A stretch of 64,000 nt of DNA, taken from positions 1-64,000 of the forward strand of contig JAKITO010000003.1 of the NCBI GenBank assembly GCA_021648025.1, written 5' to 3'. The notes beneath the pieces were generated by a model. The model had not been told where the DNA came from. It saw only the letters and a list, made by a program, of their open reading frames with translations, and searched no databases. Positions 26,897 to 37,659 of this stretch are shown here, in pieces. Position 1 is the first letter of the stretch. Every line of letters starts with the position of its first letter. This stretch comes from Paracoccaceae bacterium (GTDB taxonomy: Bacteria; Pseudomonadota; Alphaproteobacteria; Rhodobacterales; Rhodobacteraceae). A program made the translations under genes and the position numbers.

Positions 26897-28395
26897 TTGA
26901 ACAACAACGCAAACCCCCCGGCATTGCCAAGCGACAACCGCTGAAACGTCCGCCAGTTCTGTATCGACAGGCGGGGGCCGATGGCGGCGTGTCGATAGGC
27001 CCCAATCCCATGTAGCCAATTCACCAGATCCAGCGGCGTCGGGTCAGCGACATAGGCAGGCAGGCTGATGCCATACCCTTCGGGCAGAACTGGGTGCGGG
27101 ATCAGCAATTTGCCCTCCAGAACCGCCTTGATGTCCTTGAGAATGGCCTGCCAGCCGGCCGCCAGCCCCGGCGGGATGGTCAGGGGCAGGGCGGATGTCT
27201 GGGATGGGTTTGGTATCCACTCATGGTCATTGTCGGTTTCCTTTGCCACGCGATCCCAAAACACCCGATTATGGGCAATCATTGCGGTCAGATGGGTATG
27301 AACGGCGCGGATGCGCGCCGCATCGGGCTGTTGTGCCAATGACTTGATGGCCACATAGATCATGTCAATCGCGGCTTGCTGCTGTAACACCATCTGTTGA
27401 ATTTCGCCGGTTACGGGCGCCAGTTTGGACCGGGCCGCATCAAGTTCATTCCGCATCAGCCTTAACACAGGCCTAACCTGGCGCTGCTCAGACCGCATGG
27501 CCATTTGCTCGTGCATTTTAGCCGCGAGGCGGGCCCGGGCTTTGGCTTTTTGAGTGGAGTCCTCGGTCTCGTCGACTTTGGCGCTGAGGTTTTTGATGAC
27601 GCCACTGAGTGATGCAATGTCTTGATCCATTTCAGCCAGCTGCGATTTCAATGCGGCTATCTCAGGCTCCAATGTTTCAATCCTGGCCTGTATTTCCTCA
27701 GGATCATAATAGTTCGCAATTTCCGGCGCGTCCTTCAGCCCCTCGCGTTGGTGCATCAGATCGCGCAGAACAGGCTCTGGATCAAATGCCATGAAAAGAT
27801 TGCCAACCCCCGAAAGCATATGAGTGTAGGCCAAAAGCCACGCATGATCCGCCGCATCAAACCGAATGGTCAAGGGCTGGCTGGCCTGATCCGACTTGCC
27901 AAAGTCGCGAAATGCCCGCCGCCCCAGAACCACCTCGCCCAGCGTCGCAATGGCGCTTTCGGTGTCCTGGCGGGTGCCGTTGGCGTTGATGTCAAACCAG
28001 ATATCCCCCAGCGTCATCTCAAACGGTTGAATACCTGCCACTTCGGCATGCTCTAACGCGGCCCGTGCCGTGCCTATATCCGACACAAACCCATCCATGA
28101 TCCGGGAAAGCGTCGCGGGGGTGGTCGGTGTCGGCGATGGGTTCACGACCCCGCCGGTATCCAGCCGCAAAAGCGGCAGATTGGCCAGACTCTGACCCAG
28201 CCCGTATTCATACCGCGCCTGCAGGGTCTTTTCGACCGCCCGCAAGGTCCGCAACATGCCCAGTTCGAACCCATGCGCATCTGGATCACTTGCAAGCTGT
28301 TTGATAGTCGCTTGCAGGCCATTCTGGGCAAGATTGACCTGAGCCTGGACTGAACCGGCCCAAAAGGCGAAGGTGAGAATAAGAAAACCGCGCAT
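26893..28395 (-). CDS. Exported coiled-coil protein, unknown function
   Basis: 500 aa with an N-terminal signal peptide (MRGFLILTFAFWAGSVQAQ, cleavage after about residue 18). The middle (about residues 245-330) is a predicted coiled coil (LEPEIAALKSQLAEMDQDI and following heptads). The N-terminal third contains a DIWFDINANGTRQDTESA segment, an Asp-rich stretch resembling a calcium loop. The family is not recognised with certainty; similar exported proteins sit next to mdh in roseobacters. It starts 24 bases after the mdh terminator with an AGGAG ribosome binding site. Confidence 0.75.
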   Translation of the reverse strand: MRGFLILTFAFWAGSVQAQVNLAQNGLQATIKQLASDPDAHGFELGMLRTLRAVEKTLQARYEYGLGQSLANLPLLRLDTGGVVNPSPTPTTPATLSRIMDGFVSDIGTARAALEHAEVAGIQPFEMTLGDIWFDINANGTRQDTESAIATLGEVVLGRRAFRDFGKSDQASQPLTIRFDAADHAWLLAYTHMLSGVGNLFMAFDPEPVLRDLMHQREGLKDAPEIANYYDPEEIQARIETLEPEIAALKSQLAEMDQDIASLSGVIKNLSAKVDETEDSTQKAKARARLAAKMHEQMAMRSEQRQVRPVLRLMRNELDAARSKLAPVTGEIQQMVLQQQAAIDMIYVAIKSLAQQPDAARIRAVHTHLTAMIAHNRVFWDRVAKETDNDHEWIPNPSQTSALPLTIPPGLAAGWQAILKDIKAVLEGKLLIPHPVLPEGYGISLPAYVADPTPLDLVNWLHGIGAYRHAAIGPRLSIQNWRTFQRLSLGNAGGFALLFN

Positions 28396-28412
28396 CAGAC
28401 ACTCCTGGAAAC

Positions 28413-28440
28413 AAAAAAGGCACCCCAGATCTGGGGTGCC
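28413..28440 (-). terminator. mdh terminator
   Basis: A perfect 11-bp palindromic stem (28419-28440, GGCACCCCAGA and its complement) is followed on the minus strand by TTTTTTG. It is a textbook intrinsic terminator 28 bases after the mdh stop, and separates mdh from the secreted coiled-coil gene. Confidence 0.9.
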
Positions 28441-28468
28441 TCAGGGTCAGATGCAAGTAAGGTATTCC

Positions 28469-30345
<1,877 letters not shown>

Positions 30346-30350
30346 AGTAC

Positions 30351-30405
30351 GGCGGGGGTGAACCCCGCCCTACCAACAGGCCGTAGGGGCGGGGTTCACC
30401 CCGCC
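30351..30405. repeat. Long near-perfect inverted repeat (REP-like)
   Basis: Arms 30351-30373 and 30383-30405 are inverted copies (22 of 23 positions) beginning GGCGGGGGTGAACCCCGCCC, separated by 9 bases. It lies between two convergent genes and may act as a bidirectional terminator. It shares the GTAGGG and CCCTAC ends with the hairpins at 17408 and 48772. Confidence 0.7.
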
Positions 30406-30417
30406 GCTGCGCTTGGT

Positions 30418-30750
30418 TTACGCGTCGTTGCCCCTGGCCGGTAAGGCCTCGGCAATTGTCTCAAACGACTGACCCGATGCCACCAGGCAGGTCAGCCCGT
30501 TGGTGGTCGTGACAGTAATTGTCCATGACCCGGTGTTGGTTGAGGCAAACACCTCGACCACTGCGTTATTCGCGCCAAGTCCAATGCTCTGCCTGGTCTC
30601 GCCGTATTTCTCTGCCAACCGCTCCAGCACAATTTCGCGCGGGGCGCAGTTTCTGTTGCCTTCAGCTGCGGCCTGGCTTGCTGCCAGTACCATCACAGTC
30701 AGGCCCACAGCCAAATTTACCACAGTCATTTTTAACCTGTTCGTCTTCAT
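30418..30750 (-). CDS. Small exported protein, unknown function
   Basis: 110 aa. The N-terminus is a signal peptide (MTVVNLAVGLTVMVLAASQAAA, cleavage after about residue 29). The mature part, starting EGNRNCAPREIVLERLAEKYGE, has two Cys that may pair and ends in an ETIAEALP segment. This arrangement recurs in small exported proteins of Rhodobacterales. No biochemical role is known. Its upstream region is long and GC-rich. Confidence 0.75.
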   Translation of the reverse strand: MKTNRLKMTVVNLAVGLTVMVLAASQAAAEGNRNCAPREIVLERLAEKYGETRQSIGLGANNAVVEVFASTNTGSWTITVTTTNGLTCLVASGQSFETIAEALPARGNDA

Positions 30751-31069
30751 GGGTTTTACCCTTTCCCCTGAGGTCGGTTCGCCCGGTCAGGCCGCCGGTT
30801 TCCCGGTGTGCCAGGCGGCCCGCCCAGTGAATTCAAGGTGTCAGCCCCGCTGCCCGTTTAGATCGGCGGCCCTGCCGAACCGGCCCTCCCTTTTTGGGTC
30901 TGACCCGACAAACTCTGCCAAAGAGGTGCAAAGGAAGCGTTAATGCCCCGCTCGCAACGCTACAGGCAGATTTGATGCTGCATCGCGGCGCGAATCTGCT
31001 TGAACTTTCCGGTCAAAAATGTCCATTCCTGCGCAACAATATAACTCAACGCCTTTTCAGGAGGCCTTC
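30751..31069. other. Divergent intergenic region with hairpins
   Basis: 319 bases between the exported protein and mcl2. The left part (30775-30900) is very GC-rich, with complementary GGCCGCC and GGCGGCC tracts that would fold in the leader of the minus-strand gene. The right part holds a CTGC-N3-GCGGC element (30978) and the mcl2 ribosome binding site. No gene was seen. Confidence 0.5.
30978..30990 (+). promoter_or_regulatory. CTGC-N3-GCGGC element upstream of mcl2
   Basis: CTGCATCGCGGCG shares the CTGC-N3-GCGGC core with the elements before mdh, ecm and ccr, but lacks their CATAA extension. It ends 79 bases before the mcl2 ATG. It is the weakest of the four copies. Confidence 0.4.
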
Positions 31070-31927
31070 ATGACCACAGCCCCACGCCCCTATCGTTCGG
31101 TGCTTTATATTCCCGCCTCGAAACCGCGCGCATTGGACAAGGCCCGCACGCTTGCGGTTGATGCGATCATCTTTGATCTGGAAGATGCGGTGACCAATGC
31201 GGAAAAAGAAAATGCCCGCACGGTGTTGGCCGGGGAGCTGGCCAAAGGCGGCTACGGCAACCGGGTCAGAATCGTGCGGATCAACGCATTGAACACCAAA
31301 TGGGGTCACGACGATGCTAAAGCTGTGGCCGGAATGGACGTTGACGCGGTTTTGCTGCCCAAGGTTGATACGCCTGAGGATCTGGACGCATTGGCCGCCA
31401 TCACCGGCAACATGGACATCTGGGCAATGATGGAAACGCCGCGCGGCATGTTGAACGCGGCCAGAATCGCCGCCCACCCGAAAATACGCGGCATGGTCAT
31501 GGGCACCAATGATCTGGCCAAGGAACTTCAGGTCAGGTTCCGTGCCGACCGCCTGGCGTTGATGACCTCATTGGGCCTGTGCCTGTTGGCGGCCAAGGCC
31601 GAAGGGCTGGTGATAGTTGACGGCGTGTACAATGCCTTCAAAGACGCCGACGGGTTGGAACTGGAATGCATCCAGGGCCGCGACATGGGTTTTGACGGTA
31701 AAACCCTGATCCATCCCGCACAGGTGGACATCACCAATACCGCCTTTGCCCCGTCGCCGGATGAGGTCGATCTGGCCCGCCGTCAGATCGAAGCGTTTGA
31801 AGCGGTTGAGCGTGACGGCCAGGGGGTGGCGGTGGTTGATGGCGGCATCGTCGAAAACCTGCATGTTGCAACTGCCCGCGAGATACTGGCAATGTCTGAC
31901 GCAATCGCCAACCTGAATTCGGAGTAG
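31070..31927 (+). CDS. mcl2: (3S)-malyl-CoA thioesterase (Mcl2)
   Basis: CitE-like enzyme that hydrolyses (3S)-malyl-CoA to malate and CoA, the last EMC-pathway step toward malate. ATG 31070 follows AGGAGG and gives 285 aa. Motifs are IIFDLEDAV near residue 37 (Mg-binding acidic residues), MMETPRGMLNA near 120, the Mcl2-type GTNDLAKEL near 145, and GFDGKTLIHPAQ near 205. The presence of GTNDLAKEL and the length separate it from Mcl1 lyases (about 318 aa). It heads mcl2-nnrU-DUF1737-mch. Confidence 0.88.
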   Translation: MTTAPRPYRSVLYIPASKPRALDKARTLAVDAIIFDLEDAVTNAEKENARTVLAGELAKGGYGNRVRIVRINALNTKWGHDDAKAVAGMDVDAVLLPKVDTPEDLDALAAITGNMDIWAMMETPRGMLNAARIAAHPKIRGMVMGTNDLAKELQVRFRADRLALMTSLGLCLLAAKAEGLVIVDGVYNAFKDADGLELECIQGRDMGFDGKTLIHPAQVDITNTAFAPSPDEVDLARRQIEAFEAVERDGQGVAVVDGGIVENLHVATAREILAMSDAIANLNSE

Positions 31928-31931
31928 CCAC

Positions 31932-32480
31932 ATGACCCTTCTGATCCTCGGCCTGATCCTATGGATCGCCGCGCATTTTTTCAAACGTGTCCTGCCCGAT
32001 CTGCGCGCGCGGCTGGGTGACAAGGGCAAAGGTCTGGTGGCCCTGATTCTGATCGCCAGCCTTGTCCTGATGATCAACGGCTTTCGCGGCGCCGAAATTG
32101 TTCCGATCTGGGAGCCACCAACCTGGACCCGTCACCTTAACAATCTGATGATGCTGTTCGCCGTCGCCCTGATGGGGTTGGGCCACAGCAAGGGCCGCCT
32201 GCGCGGGTTGATGCGCCATCCGATGCTGATCGGGGTCAAACTCTGGGCGGTGGCACATCTGCTGGTCAATGGCGATCTGGCTTCGATTGTGCTGTTTGGT
32301 GGCCTGTTGGGCTGGGCTGTGGTTCAGGTGATCGTGATCAACCGGGCCGAACCGGACTGGACCCGCCCCGAACCCGGTCCATTGGCCGGGGATATCAAAC
32401 TTGGTGTGATCACCATTGTTTTGTATGGCGTGATTGCCGGGGTGCATGCCTGGCTTGGCTATCCGGTATTCGGAGGGTAA
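31932..32480 (+). CDS. NnrU-family membrane protein
   Basis: 182 aa with about five membrane helices, beginning MTLLILGLILWIAAHFFKR. The HLNNLMMLFAVALMGLG, GHSKGRLRGLMRHPMLIGVKLWAVAHLL stretch (His-rich) is typical of NnrU proteins. NnrU is linked to nitrite/nitric oxide reductase expression and is related to beta-carotene isomerase D27-like oxidoreductases, but here it sits in an EMC operon, where its role is unknown. It starts 4 bases after mcl2. Confidence 0.85.
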   Translation: MTLLILGLILWIAAHFFKRVLPDLRARLGDKGKGLVALILIASLVLMINGFRGAEIVPIWEPPTWTRHLNNLMMLFAVALMGLGHSKGRLRGLMRHPMLIGVKLWAVAHLLVNGDLASIVLFGGLLGWAVVQVIVINRAEPDWTRPEPGPLAGDIKLGVITIVLYGVIAGVHAWLGYPVFGG

Positions 32481-32484
32481 CCTT

Positions 32485-32688
32485 ATGAAATTATACCGGT
32501 TCCTTAGCGAAGATGACACCAGCGCCTTTTGCCACAAGGTAACTGACGCGCTGAACAAAGGTTGGGAACTCCACGGCTCTCCCACCCAAAGTTATTGCCA
32601 CGCCAATGGTGTGATGCGCTGCGGTCAGGCCGTCGTGAAAGAGGTGGACGGCACCTATACATCCGACACCAAACTGGGGCAGCACTAG
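32485..32688 (+). CDS. DUF1737 small protein
   Basis: 67 aa. ATG 32485 follows GGAGG at suitable spacing and gives MKLYRFLSEDDTSAFCHKV. The KGWELHGSPTQSY segment is the DUF1737 hallmark. The stop abuts the mch ATG (32689), so the two genes are coupled. Function unknown; its fixed position between nnrU and mch in Rhodobacterales suggests a link to the EMC operon. Confidence 0.85.
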   Translation: MKLYRFLSEDDTSAFCHKVTDALNKGWELHGSPTQSYCHANGVMRCGQAVVKEVDGTYTSDTKLGQH

Positions 32689-33717
32689 ATGAAAACCAAC
32701 CCAGGGCATTTTTTCGAAGACTACCATGTTGGTCAAACCATCATCCACGCAGTGCCCCGCACCATTTCCGGCGGCGAACGCGCACTTTATCACGCGCTCT
32801 ACCCGGTGCGTCATGCGCTTTATTCCTCGGATGAATTTGCCCGCGCCTGCGGTCTGCCATCATCCCCCCTGGATGACCTTGCCGCGTTTCATGTGGTGTT
32901 TGGCAAATCGGTCCCGGACATATCGCTGAATGCGGTGGCCAACCTTGGCTACGGCGAAGGGCGCTGGCTGCACCCGGTTTATCCGGGCGATACCTTGCGA
33001 TCCGAGTCCGAAGTGATTGGGGTGAAACAAAATTCCAACGGCAAAACCGGTGTTGTCTGGGTGCGAACCCGTGGCCTGAACCAACGCGACGAGGTGGTGC
33101 TGGAATACACCCGCTGGGTGATGGTGCGCAAACGCGACCCTGATGCCCCGGCACCCGAAACGGTGATCCCAGCCCTCGCACCCGCAGTGCCCGCGTCGCA
33201 TTTACCGATCCCCAAAGGTCTGGATTTCACCTCCTACAACTTCGCTCTGGCGGGGGAAACGCACCGCTGGGATGACTATGACATTGGCGAACAGATCGAC
33301 CATGTGGACGGTGTCACCATCGAGGAGGCCGAACATATGCTGGCCACCCGCCTTTGGCAGAATACCGCCAGGGTGCATTTCGACACATCGGCGCGCCCTG
33401 ACGGCACCCGCCTGATCTATGGCGGTCATGTGATTTCCATGGCCCGCGCCCTGTCGTTCAACGGGCTGGCCAACGCCCAGATGATTGTTGCCCTGAACGC
33501 AGGCGCGCATGCCAACCCAGCCTGCGCCGGCATGACAATCCGTGCCTGGTCCGAAGTGCTGGACAAGGCCGAAACAGATGCACCGGGGGTGGGTGCCATC
33601 CGTTTGCGACTGGTTGCAACCAGTGGTGGTGCGCCTTTTGCCCTGAAAGGCGAGGATGGCAAATACCTGCCCGAAGTCCTGCTTGACCTCGACTATTGGG
33701 CGTTGATGCCCGTTTGA
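32689..33717 (+). CDS. mch: Mesaconyl-CoA hydratase (beta-methylmalyl-CoA dehydratase)
   Basis: Reversible hydration of mesaconyl-C1-CoA to (2R,3S)-beta-methylmalyl-CoA in the EMC pathway. 342 aa, the characteristic double-hotdog (MaoC-like) length. It begins KTNPGHFFEDYHVGQTIIHAVPRTISGGE. The N-terminal hotdog continues with VNLGYGEGRWLHPVYPGDTL-like sequence (here AVANLGYGEGRWLHPVYPGDTL), and the second half begins near residue 185 with FALAGETHRWDDYDIGE and later IYGGHVISMARALSFNGL. It is the last gene of the mcl2 operon. Confidence 0.93.
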   Translation: MKTNPGHFFEDYHVGQTIIHAVPRTISGGERALYHALYPVRHALYSSDEFARACGLPSSPLDDLAAFHVVFGKSVPDISLNAVANLGYGEGRWLHPVYPGDTLRSESEVIGVKQNSNGKTGVVWVRTRGLNQRDEVVLEYTRWVMVRKRDPDAPAPETVIPALAPAVPASHLPIPKGLDFTSYNFALAGETHRWDDYDIGEQIDHVDGVTIEEAEHMLATRLWQNTARVHFDTSARPDGTRLIYGGHVISMARALSFNGLANAQMIVALNAGAHANPACAGMTIRAWSEVLDKAETDAPGVGAIRLRLVATSGGAPFALKGEDGKYLPEVLLDLDYWALMPV

Positions 33718-34016
33718 GCGCAAAGCATAATTACCATTATTGCGCCTCCAGACCACTTGGAATCGTAATTCACGACCTTCGCTTTGTTCAAAGCCGATGC
33801 GGCTAAATTCCTGCTGATCGTTGCCATTGTCCGCACCGGCTTCCCGGGCGGCCTTGTGCCTTGAAAATTCGCGTACCAATCAAGATCGCAAAACCTCTGG
33901 ATATATTCACATAACACTATATATAGACGTCATCTTTCCCCGAACAGGTAAACCGCACGCCAAATCCAGATCTGCCCCATACTGCCCCAGACCAGCCAGA
34001 ACAAAAAAGAGCCGCA
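33718..34016. other. Intergenic region after mch
   Basis: 299 bases. At 33718-33745 an imperfect hairpin (GCGCAA ... TTGCGC, with inner ATAAT/ATTAT) may end the mch transcript, although no U-run follows. The rest is less GC-rich. A minus-strand ORF at 33693-33917 lacks a ribosome binding site and overlaps the end of mch, so I do not call it. An AT-rich stretch at 33900-33930 (TATATATAG) may hold the promoter of the SLC13 gene. Confidence 0.45.
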
Positions 34017-35900
34017 ATGGATCCCCTTACCCTGACTACCGAGATGATCGTCGTGCTCTGCGTGCTTGGCTTTACCATGTTCCTGTTTGTCAGCGAGGTT
34101 CTGCGGGTTGATCTGGCGGCGGTGCTTGTGATGGTAATCATCGGTGCGCTGAGCTATGCGCCGGGGCTGGAAAACATTGCTGACGTCAATGAGTTGTTCA
34201 CCGGCTTCTCCTCCAATGCGGTAATTTCGATCATTGCGGTGATGATCCTTGGTGCCGGGCTCGACAAGACCGGGCTGATGAACAAGGTGGCGGCGGCGAT
34301 CCTGAAATACGGCGGCTCGAGCGAGGCGCGGATCATCCCGATCATTTCGGGCACGGTGGGGGTGATTTCCTCATTCATGCAGAATGTCGGTGCGGCGGCG
34401 CTGTTTTTGCCGGTGGTCAGCCGTATTTCGGCGCGTACCGGCCTGCCGCTGTCGCGGTTGCTGATGCCGATGGGCTTTACGGCGATTCTGGGTGGCACCA
34501 TGACCATGGTCGGCTCGTCGCCGATGATCCTGCTGAATGATCTGATCGTCACCTCGAACGCTGATCTGCCGGACAAGGACAAGATGGCAACCTTCAGCCT
34601 GTTTGCGCCGCTGCCGGTGGGGCTGGCACTGGTTGTCACGGGTATCTTGTATTTCGTGTTGTTTGGCCGCTGGGTGCTGCCCTCCACCACCAAGCGCGAA
34701 GATGCGGCCGCCGGGCAATCCATGGCCGATTTCCTGAAAAGCACTTATGGCCTGAAGGCAGACCTGTTTGAGGTGATCGTGCCAGAGGGCAATATTCTGG
34801 TCGGCCAGACCCTGGAAGACATCATGCACGCCCACAGCCTTTATATCATCGGCACCTATTACGCCGGCCAAAAGGTGGTGGCGCCCCGGGTCGAAACCGA
34901 GATCCTGACGCCTTGCCGACTGGCCATTCTGGGCCGCCAGAGGGTCATTCGGGAGATATGCGAGATTTACGGGCTGGAGGTGCGCCCGGCGTTAGAACAT
35001 TTCGCCGAGGACTTTTCGCCGACCAAGGCCGGTGTGGCCGAGATCGTGGTGACGCCCGGTTCGGCCAACATCGGCAAGACGGCCAACGATCTGCATTTTC
35101 GCCGCACCTACGGCATGAGCCTGCTGGCCATCCACCGGGGCGAAGATACCATGAGCCTGGTGGAACATGGCGATCATCACTCCACGCTGATCGGCAAGGT
35201 CCCGCTTCAGGCTGGTGACACACTGGTGGTGCATACGCCCTGGGATTTTCTTACCCGGATGAAGCGCAACCGTAATTTCGTGGTGGTGACATCGGATTTC
35301 CCCGAAGAAGAGCTGCGTCCGAAAAAGGTCGGCTGGGCGTTGGGGTTCTTTGCGGTGGCGTTGGCCCTGGTGCTGTTCACCGATGTGCGCCTGTCACTGG
35401 CGCTTTTGACCGGCGCTGTGGGCATGATCATATCCCGGGTGCTGACCATGGACGAAGCTTACCGCGCGGTTGGCTGGAACACGGTGTTCCTTTTGGCCTC
35501 GCTGATACCTCTGGGCATGGCCGTGCAGAATACCGGCACCGCCGCCTGGATCGCGCAGAATGTTCTTATCCTGCTGGACGGCTGGCCGATCTGGGCCTTG
35601 CAGGCCGGGGTGGCCGTGCTGGCCACCGGGTTCACCCTGGTGATGTCAAACGTCGGCGCTACGGTTTTACTGGTGCCTCTGGCTGTCTCTATTGCCGTGG
35701 CTGCGGGTGGCAATCCGGCGATGTTCGCCCTGACCGTGGCCATCTCCACCTCCAACAGCTTTATCATCCCGACCCATCAGGTCAACGCGCTGATCATGGG
35801 ACCTGCGGGCTACCGGGTGGTTGATTTCCTGCGTTCGGGCGGGGTCATGACCCTGCTGTTCCTGGTGGTTTCGCAAACCATGCTGAACCTGTTTTACTGA
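34017..35900 (+). CDS. SLC13-family permease with TrkA-C domains
   Basis: 627 aa. The N-terminal half has about six helices with the CitMHS/SLC13 pattern, including VISSFMQNVGAAALFLPVV. Two RCK_C/TrkA-C cytosolic domains follow (about residues 220-300 and 310-395). The C-terminal half has about five helices ending NSFIIPTHQVNALIMGPAGY. Relatives transport dicarboxylates, sulfate or other anions. Given the TCA/EMC neighbours a C4-dicarboxylate is possible, but the substrate is not readable. Confidence 0.85.
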   Translation: MDPLTLTTEMIVVLCVLGFTMFLFVSEVLRVDLAAVLVMVIIGALSYAPGLENIADVNELFTGFSSNAVISIIAVMILGAGLDKTGLMNKVAAAILKYGGSSEARIIPIISGTVGVISSFMQNVGAAALFLPVVSRISARTGLPLSRLLMPMGFTAILGGTMTMVGSSPMILLNDLIVTSNADLPDKDKMATFSLFAPLPVGLALVVTGILYFVLFGRWVLPSTTKREDAAAGQSMADFLKSTYGLKADLFEVIVPEGNILVGQTLEDIMHAHSLYIIGTYYAGQKVVAPRVETEILTPCRLAILGRQRVIREICEIYGLEVRPALEHFAEDFSPTKAGVAEIVVTPGSANIGKTANDLHFRRTYGMSLLAIHRGEDTMSLVEHGDHHSTLIGKVPLQAGDTLVVHTPWDFLTRMKRNRNFVVVTSDFPEEELRPKKVGWALGFFAVALALVLFTDVRLSLALLTGAVGMIISRVLTMDEAYRAVGWNTVFLLASLIPLGMAVQNTGTAAWIAQNVLILLDGWPIWALQAGVAVLATGFTLVMSNVGATVLLVPLAVSIAVAAGGNPAMFALTVAISTSNSFIIPTHQVNALIMGPAGYRVVDFLRSGGVMTLLFLVVSQTMLNLFY

Positions 35901-36015
35901 CCCCGACCTTTGGTCACGAATTCAGATCCTTGTCACTTTGATAAATGCCACGACAATTCCCCGGCGCCCACAGAGATTTGAGCCACAATTGCGGTGAACG
36001 TGTTAGACAGGCTGC

Positions 36016-36687
36016 ATGGGCTTTGGTTTGCGTGCGTTATCGGGTTTCCTGGGCTTGCTTGCCAGCAGTCCGGCTTTTGCCTGCGACCTGGCTTTGGTGC
36101 TGGCCGTGGATGTGTCCGGCTCGGTAGACAAAAGCGAATATCGCACCCAGATGGACGGGCTGGCCGCCGCACTGCGCGATTCGGTTGTGTCCGAGGCGCT
36201 GGTGCTGGCCAACGCCGAACTGACCCTGATCCAATGGACCGGGTCGACCCGTCAAAAGATCACCATCCCCTGGACCACCATCGACAGCTTCACGGCCTCA
36301 GACAATTTTGCAACCCGCGTTGCAGGCGACCCCCGTGTCTGGCGCAATTATTCCACCGCCATAGGCGAGGCGCTGGACTTTTCCATGGCCGCTTTCAAAG
36401 ACGTACCACACTGCACCCGCCACCTGATCGACCTGTCCGGCGATGGGCTGTCCAACGAAGGCATCGACCCAAAGACCGTCCACCAGGCCCTGAAAGACGC
36501 AGGCATCATCGTCAACGCCATCGCGATTGAGGCATCCGAACCGGAACTCACCGCCTATTTCTATGAACACGTGATCACCGGCGAAGGCGCATTTGTCGTC
36601 TCAGCCGCCAGTTTCGAAGAGTATCCCAGCCGTATTCGCAAGAAACTGCTGCGCGAAGTGACCCACCAAACAGCGGAAAATCAATAA
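36016..36687 (+). CDS. DUF1194 exported von Willebrand A-like protein
   Basis: 223 aa with a signal peptide (MGFGLRALSGFLGLLASSPAFA) and then a vWA-like domain opening CDLALVLAVDVSGSVDKSEY. The DVSGSVD stretch is a MIDAS-type metal site (DxSxS), and LIDLSGDGLSNEG is the third MIDAS element. DUF1194 proteins are found widely in alphaproteobacteria, and a metal-dependent adhesion or assembly role is inferred. It precedes the sdh operon on the same strand but is separated from it by the operator region. Confidence 0.87.
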   Translation: MGFGLRALSGFLGLLASSPAFACDLALVLAVDVSGSVDKSEYRTQMDGLAAALRDSVVSEALVLANAELTLIQWTGSTRQKITIPWTTIDSFTASDNFATRVAGDPRVWRNYSTAIGEALDFSMAAFKDVPHCTRHLIDLSGDGLSNEGIDPKTVHQALKDAGIIVNAIAIEASEPELTAYFYEHVITGEGAFVVSAASFEEYPSRIRKKLLREVTHQTAENQ

Positions 36688-36701
36688 TTGACCCGCCGGT
36701 C

Positions 36702-36718
36702 TTACGGAAATATTAACC
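36702..36718 (+). promoter_or_regulatory. CtrA-like box upstream of sdhC
   Basis: TTACGGAAATATTAACC is TTAC-N7-TTAACC, one mismatch from the CtrA consensus TTAA-N7-TTAACC. It lies just left of the palindromic operators and 159 bases before the sdhC ATG. It may be coincidental. Confidence 0.3.
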
Positions 36719-36727
36719 ATTTTGAGA

Positions 36728-36760
36728 TTGTGATCACTACAGACAGAACTGTGATCACAT
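36728..36760. promoter_or_regulatory. Tandem GTGATCAC operators upstream of sdhC
   Basis: ATTGTGATCACTA (36728 onward) and ACTGTGATCACATA (36749 onward) have GTGATCAC cores at 36730-36737 and 36751-36758, with centres 21 bp apart, exactly as upstream of sucC. A possible -35 (TTGACT) follows at 36762-36767, so the pair lies upstream of the promoter, as expected for an activator or an upstream-bound repressor. Confidence 0.7.
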
Positions 36761-36876
36761 ATTGACTTAAATCTAACCTGAGGCCTGAAAACCGGCGCAT
36801 TTTCACTTTGTTCCACGTGACAGTCGGTGAAAAACCTTTAGAATCAGCGTCAGCTACTCAGGACCAAGGAGCCAAC

Positions 36877-37263
36877 ATGGCCGATACCAATCCTCGCGCG
36901 CGCCCACTTTCGCCGCATCTGACAATTTATCGAACGCAATTGACATCCATTGCGTCGATCCTGAACCGGCTGACCGGGATTTCCCTGATCGTGGCTGCGT
37001 TCCTTGCGGTCTGGTGGCTGTTGGCGGCCGCCACATCGCCTGCGGCTTATGATCTGGCCAATGGCTTTGTCACCTCGTGGTTTGGCGATCTGGTAATGAC
37101 CCTTTCGCTTTGGGCGCTTTGGTATCACTATCTTGGCGGGCTGCGGCATCTGCTGTTCGATGCAGGCCATGGGCTTGAGGTTGAAACGGCTGAAAAACTT
37201 GGCTGGGCGGTTATCGCCGGGTCAGTGATCCTGACCATCCTGACACTGTTCATCATTCAATAA
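36877..37263 (+). CDS. sdhC: Succinate dehydrogenase cytochrome b556 subunit
   Basis: Membrane anchor that binds haem b and ubiquinone with SdhD. ATG 36877 follows AAGGAG and gives MADTNPRARPLSPHLTIY and 128 aa. The RPLSPHLTIYR motif and SILNRLTGI lie near the N-terminus. Three helices follow, and HYLGGLRHLLFDAGHGLE carries the haem-ligand His near residue 90. First gene of sdhCDA-(P-loop)-B. Confidence 0.95.
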   Translation: MADTNPRARPLSPHLTIYRTQLTSIASILNRLTGISLIVAAFLAVWWLLAAATSPAAYDLANGFVTSWFGDLVMTLSLWALWYHYLGGLRHLLFDAGHGLEVETAEKLGWAVIAGSVILTILTLFIIQ

Positions 37264-37275
37264 GGGGGCAAGCCC

Positions 37276-37647
37276 ATGCAATTCATCACTGACCGCAAAC
37301 GCGCAACTGGCCGTGGCTCTGCCCATTCCGGCACTGAGCACCACCGCTACATGCAGATCAGCGCCGTTGGCCTGGCCCTGATTGTGCCGACTTTCCTGTA
37401 TATCTTCGGGTCCGCGCTGGGCGCAGGTCACGCCGAGGTTCTGGCAGTGTTCTCGCGCCCAATTCCGGCGATTGTCACCGGCTTGATGCTGGTAATCGGC
37501 ATGCAGCATTTTCGCAAAGGCATGCAGGTGGTGTTTGAGGATTATACCTATCACTCCACCCGCAAGGTGTTGATCCTGATCACCACCATCCTGAGTTATG
37601 GCCTGACGGCTACGGGGCTGTTTGCCCTTGTAAAATTAGCACTTTGA
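37276..37647 (+). CDS. sdhD: Succinate dehydrogenase hydrophobic anchor subunit
   Basis: 123 aa with three membrane helices (about residues 32-52, 60-78 and 95-118). HHRYMQISAVGLALIV leads the first helix. GMQHFRKGMQVVFEDY contains the conserved HxxxGMQxxxEDY pattern of the alphaproteobacterial SdhD anchor. It starts 12 bases after sdhC and precedes sdhA by 12 bases. Confidence 0.94.
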   Translation: MQFITDRKRATGRGSAHSGTEHHRYMQISAVGLALIVPTFLYIFGSALGAGHAEVLAVFSRPIPAIVTGLMLVIGMQHFRKGMQVVFEDYTYHSTRKVLILITTILSYGLTATGLFALVKLAL

Positions 37648-37659
37648 GGGTCTGACACA

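Noticed and set aside
33693-33917. 74-codon minus-strand ORF at the end of mch
   Set aside because: It has no ribosome binding site, overlaps the mch end, and shows no recognisable domain.
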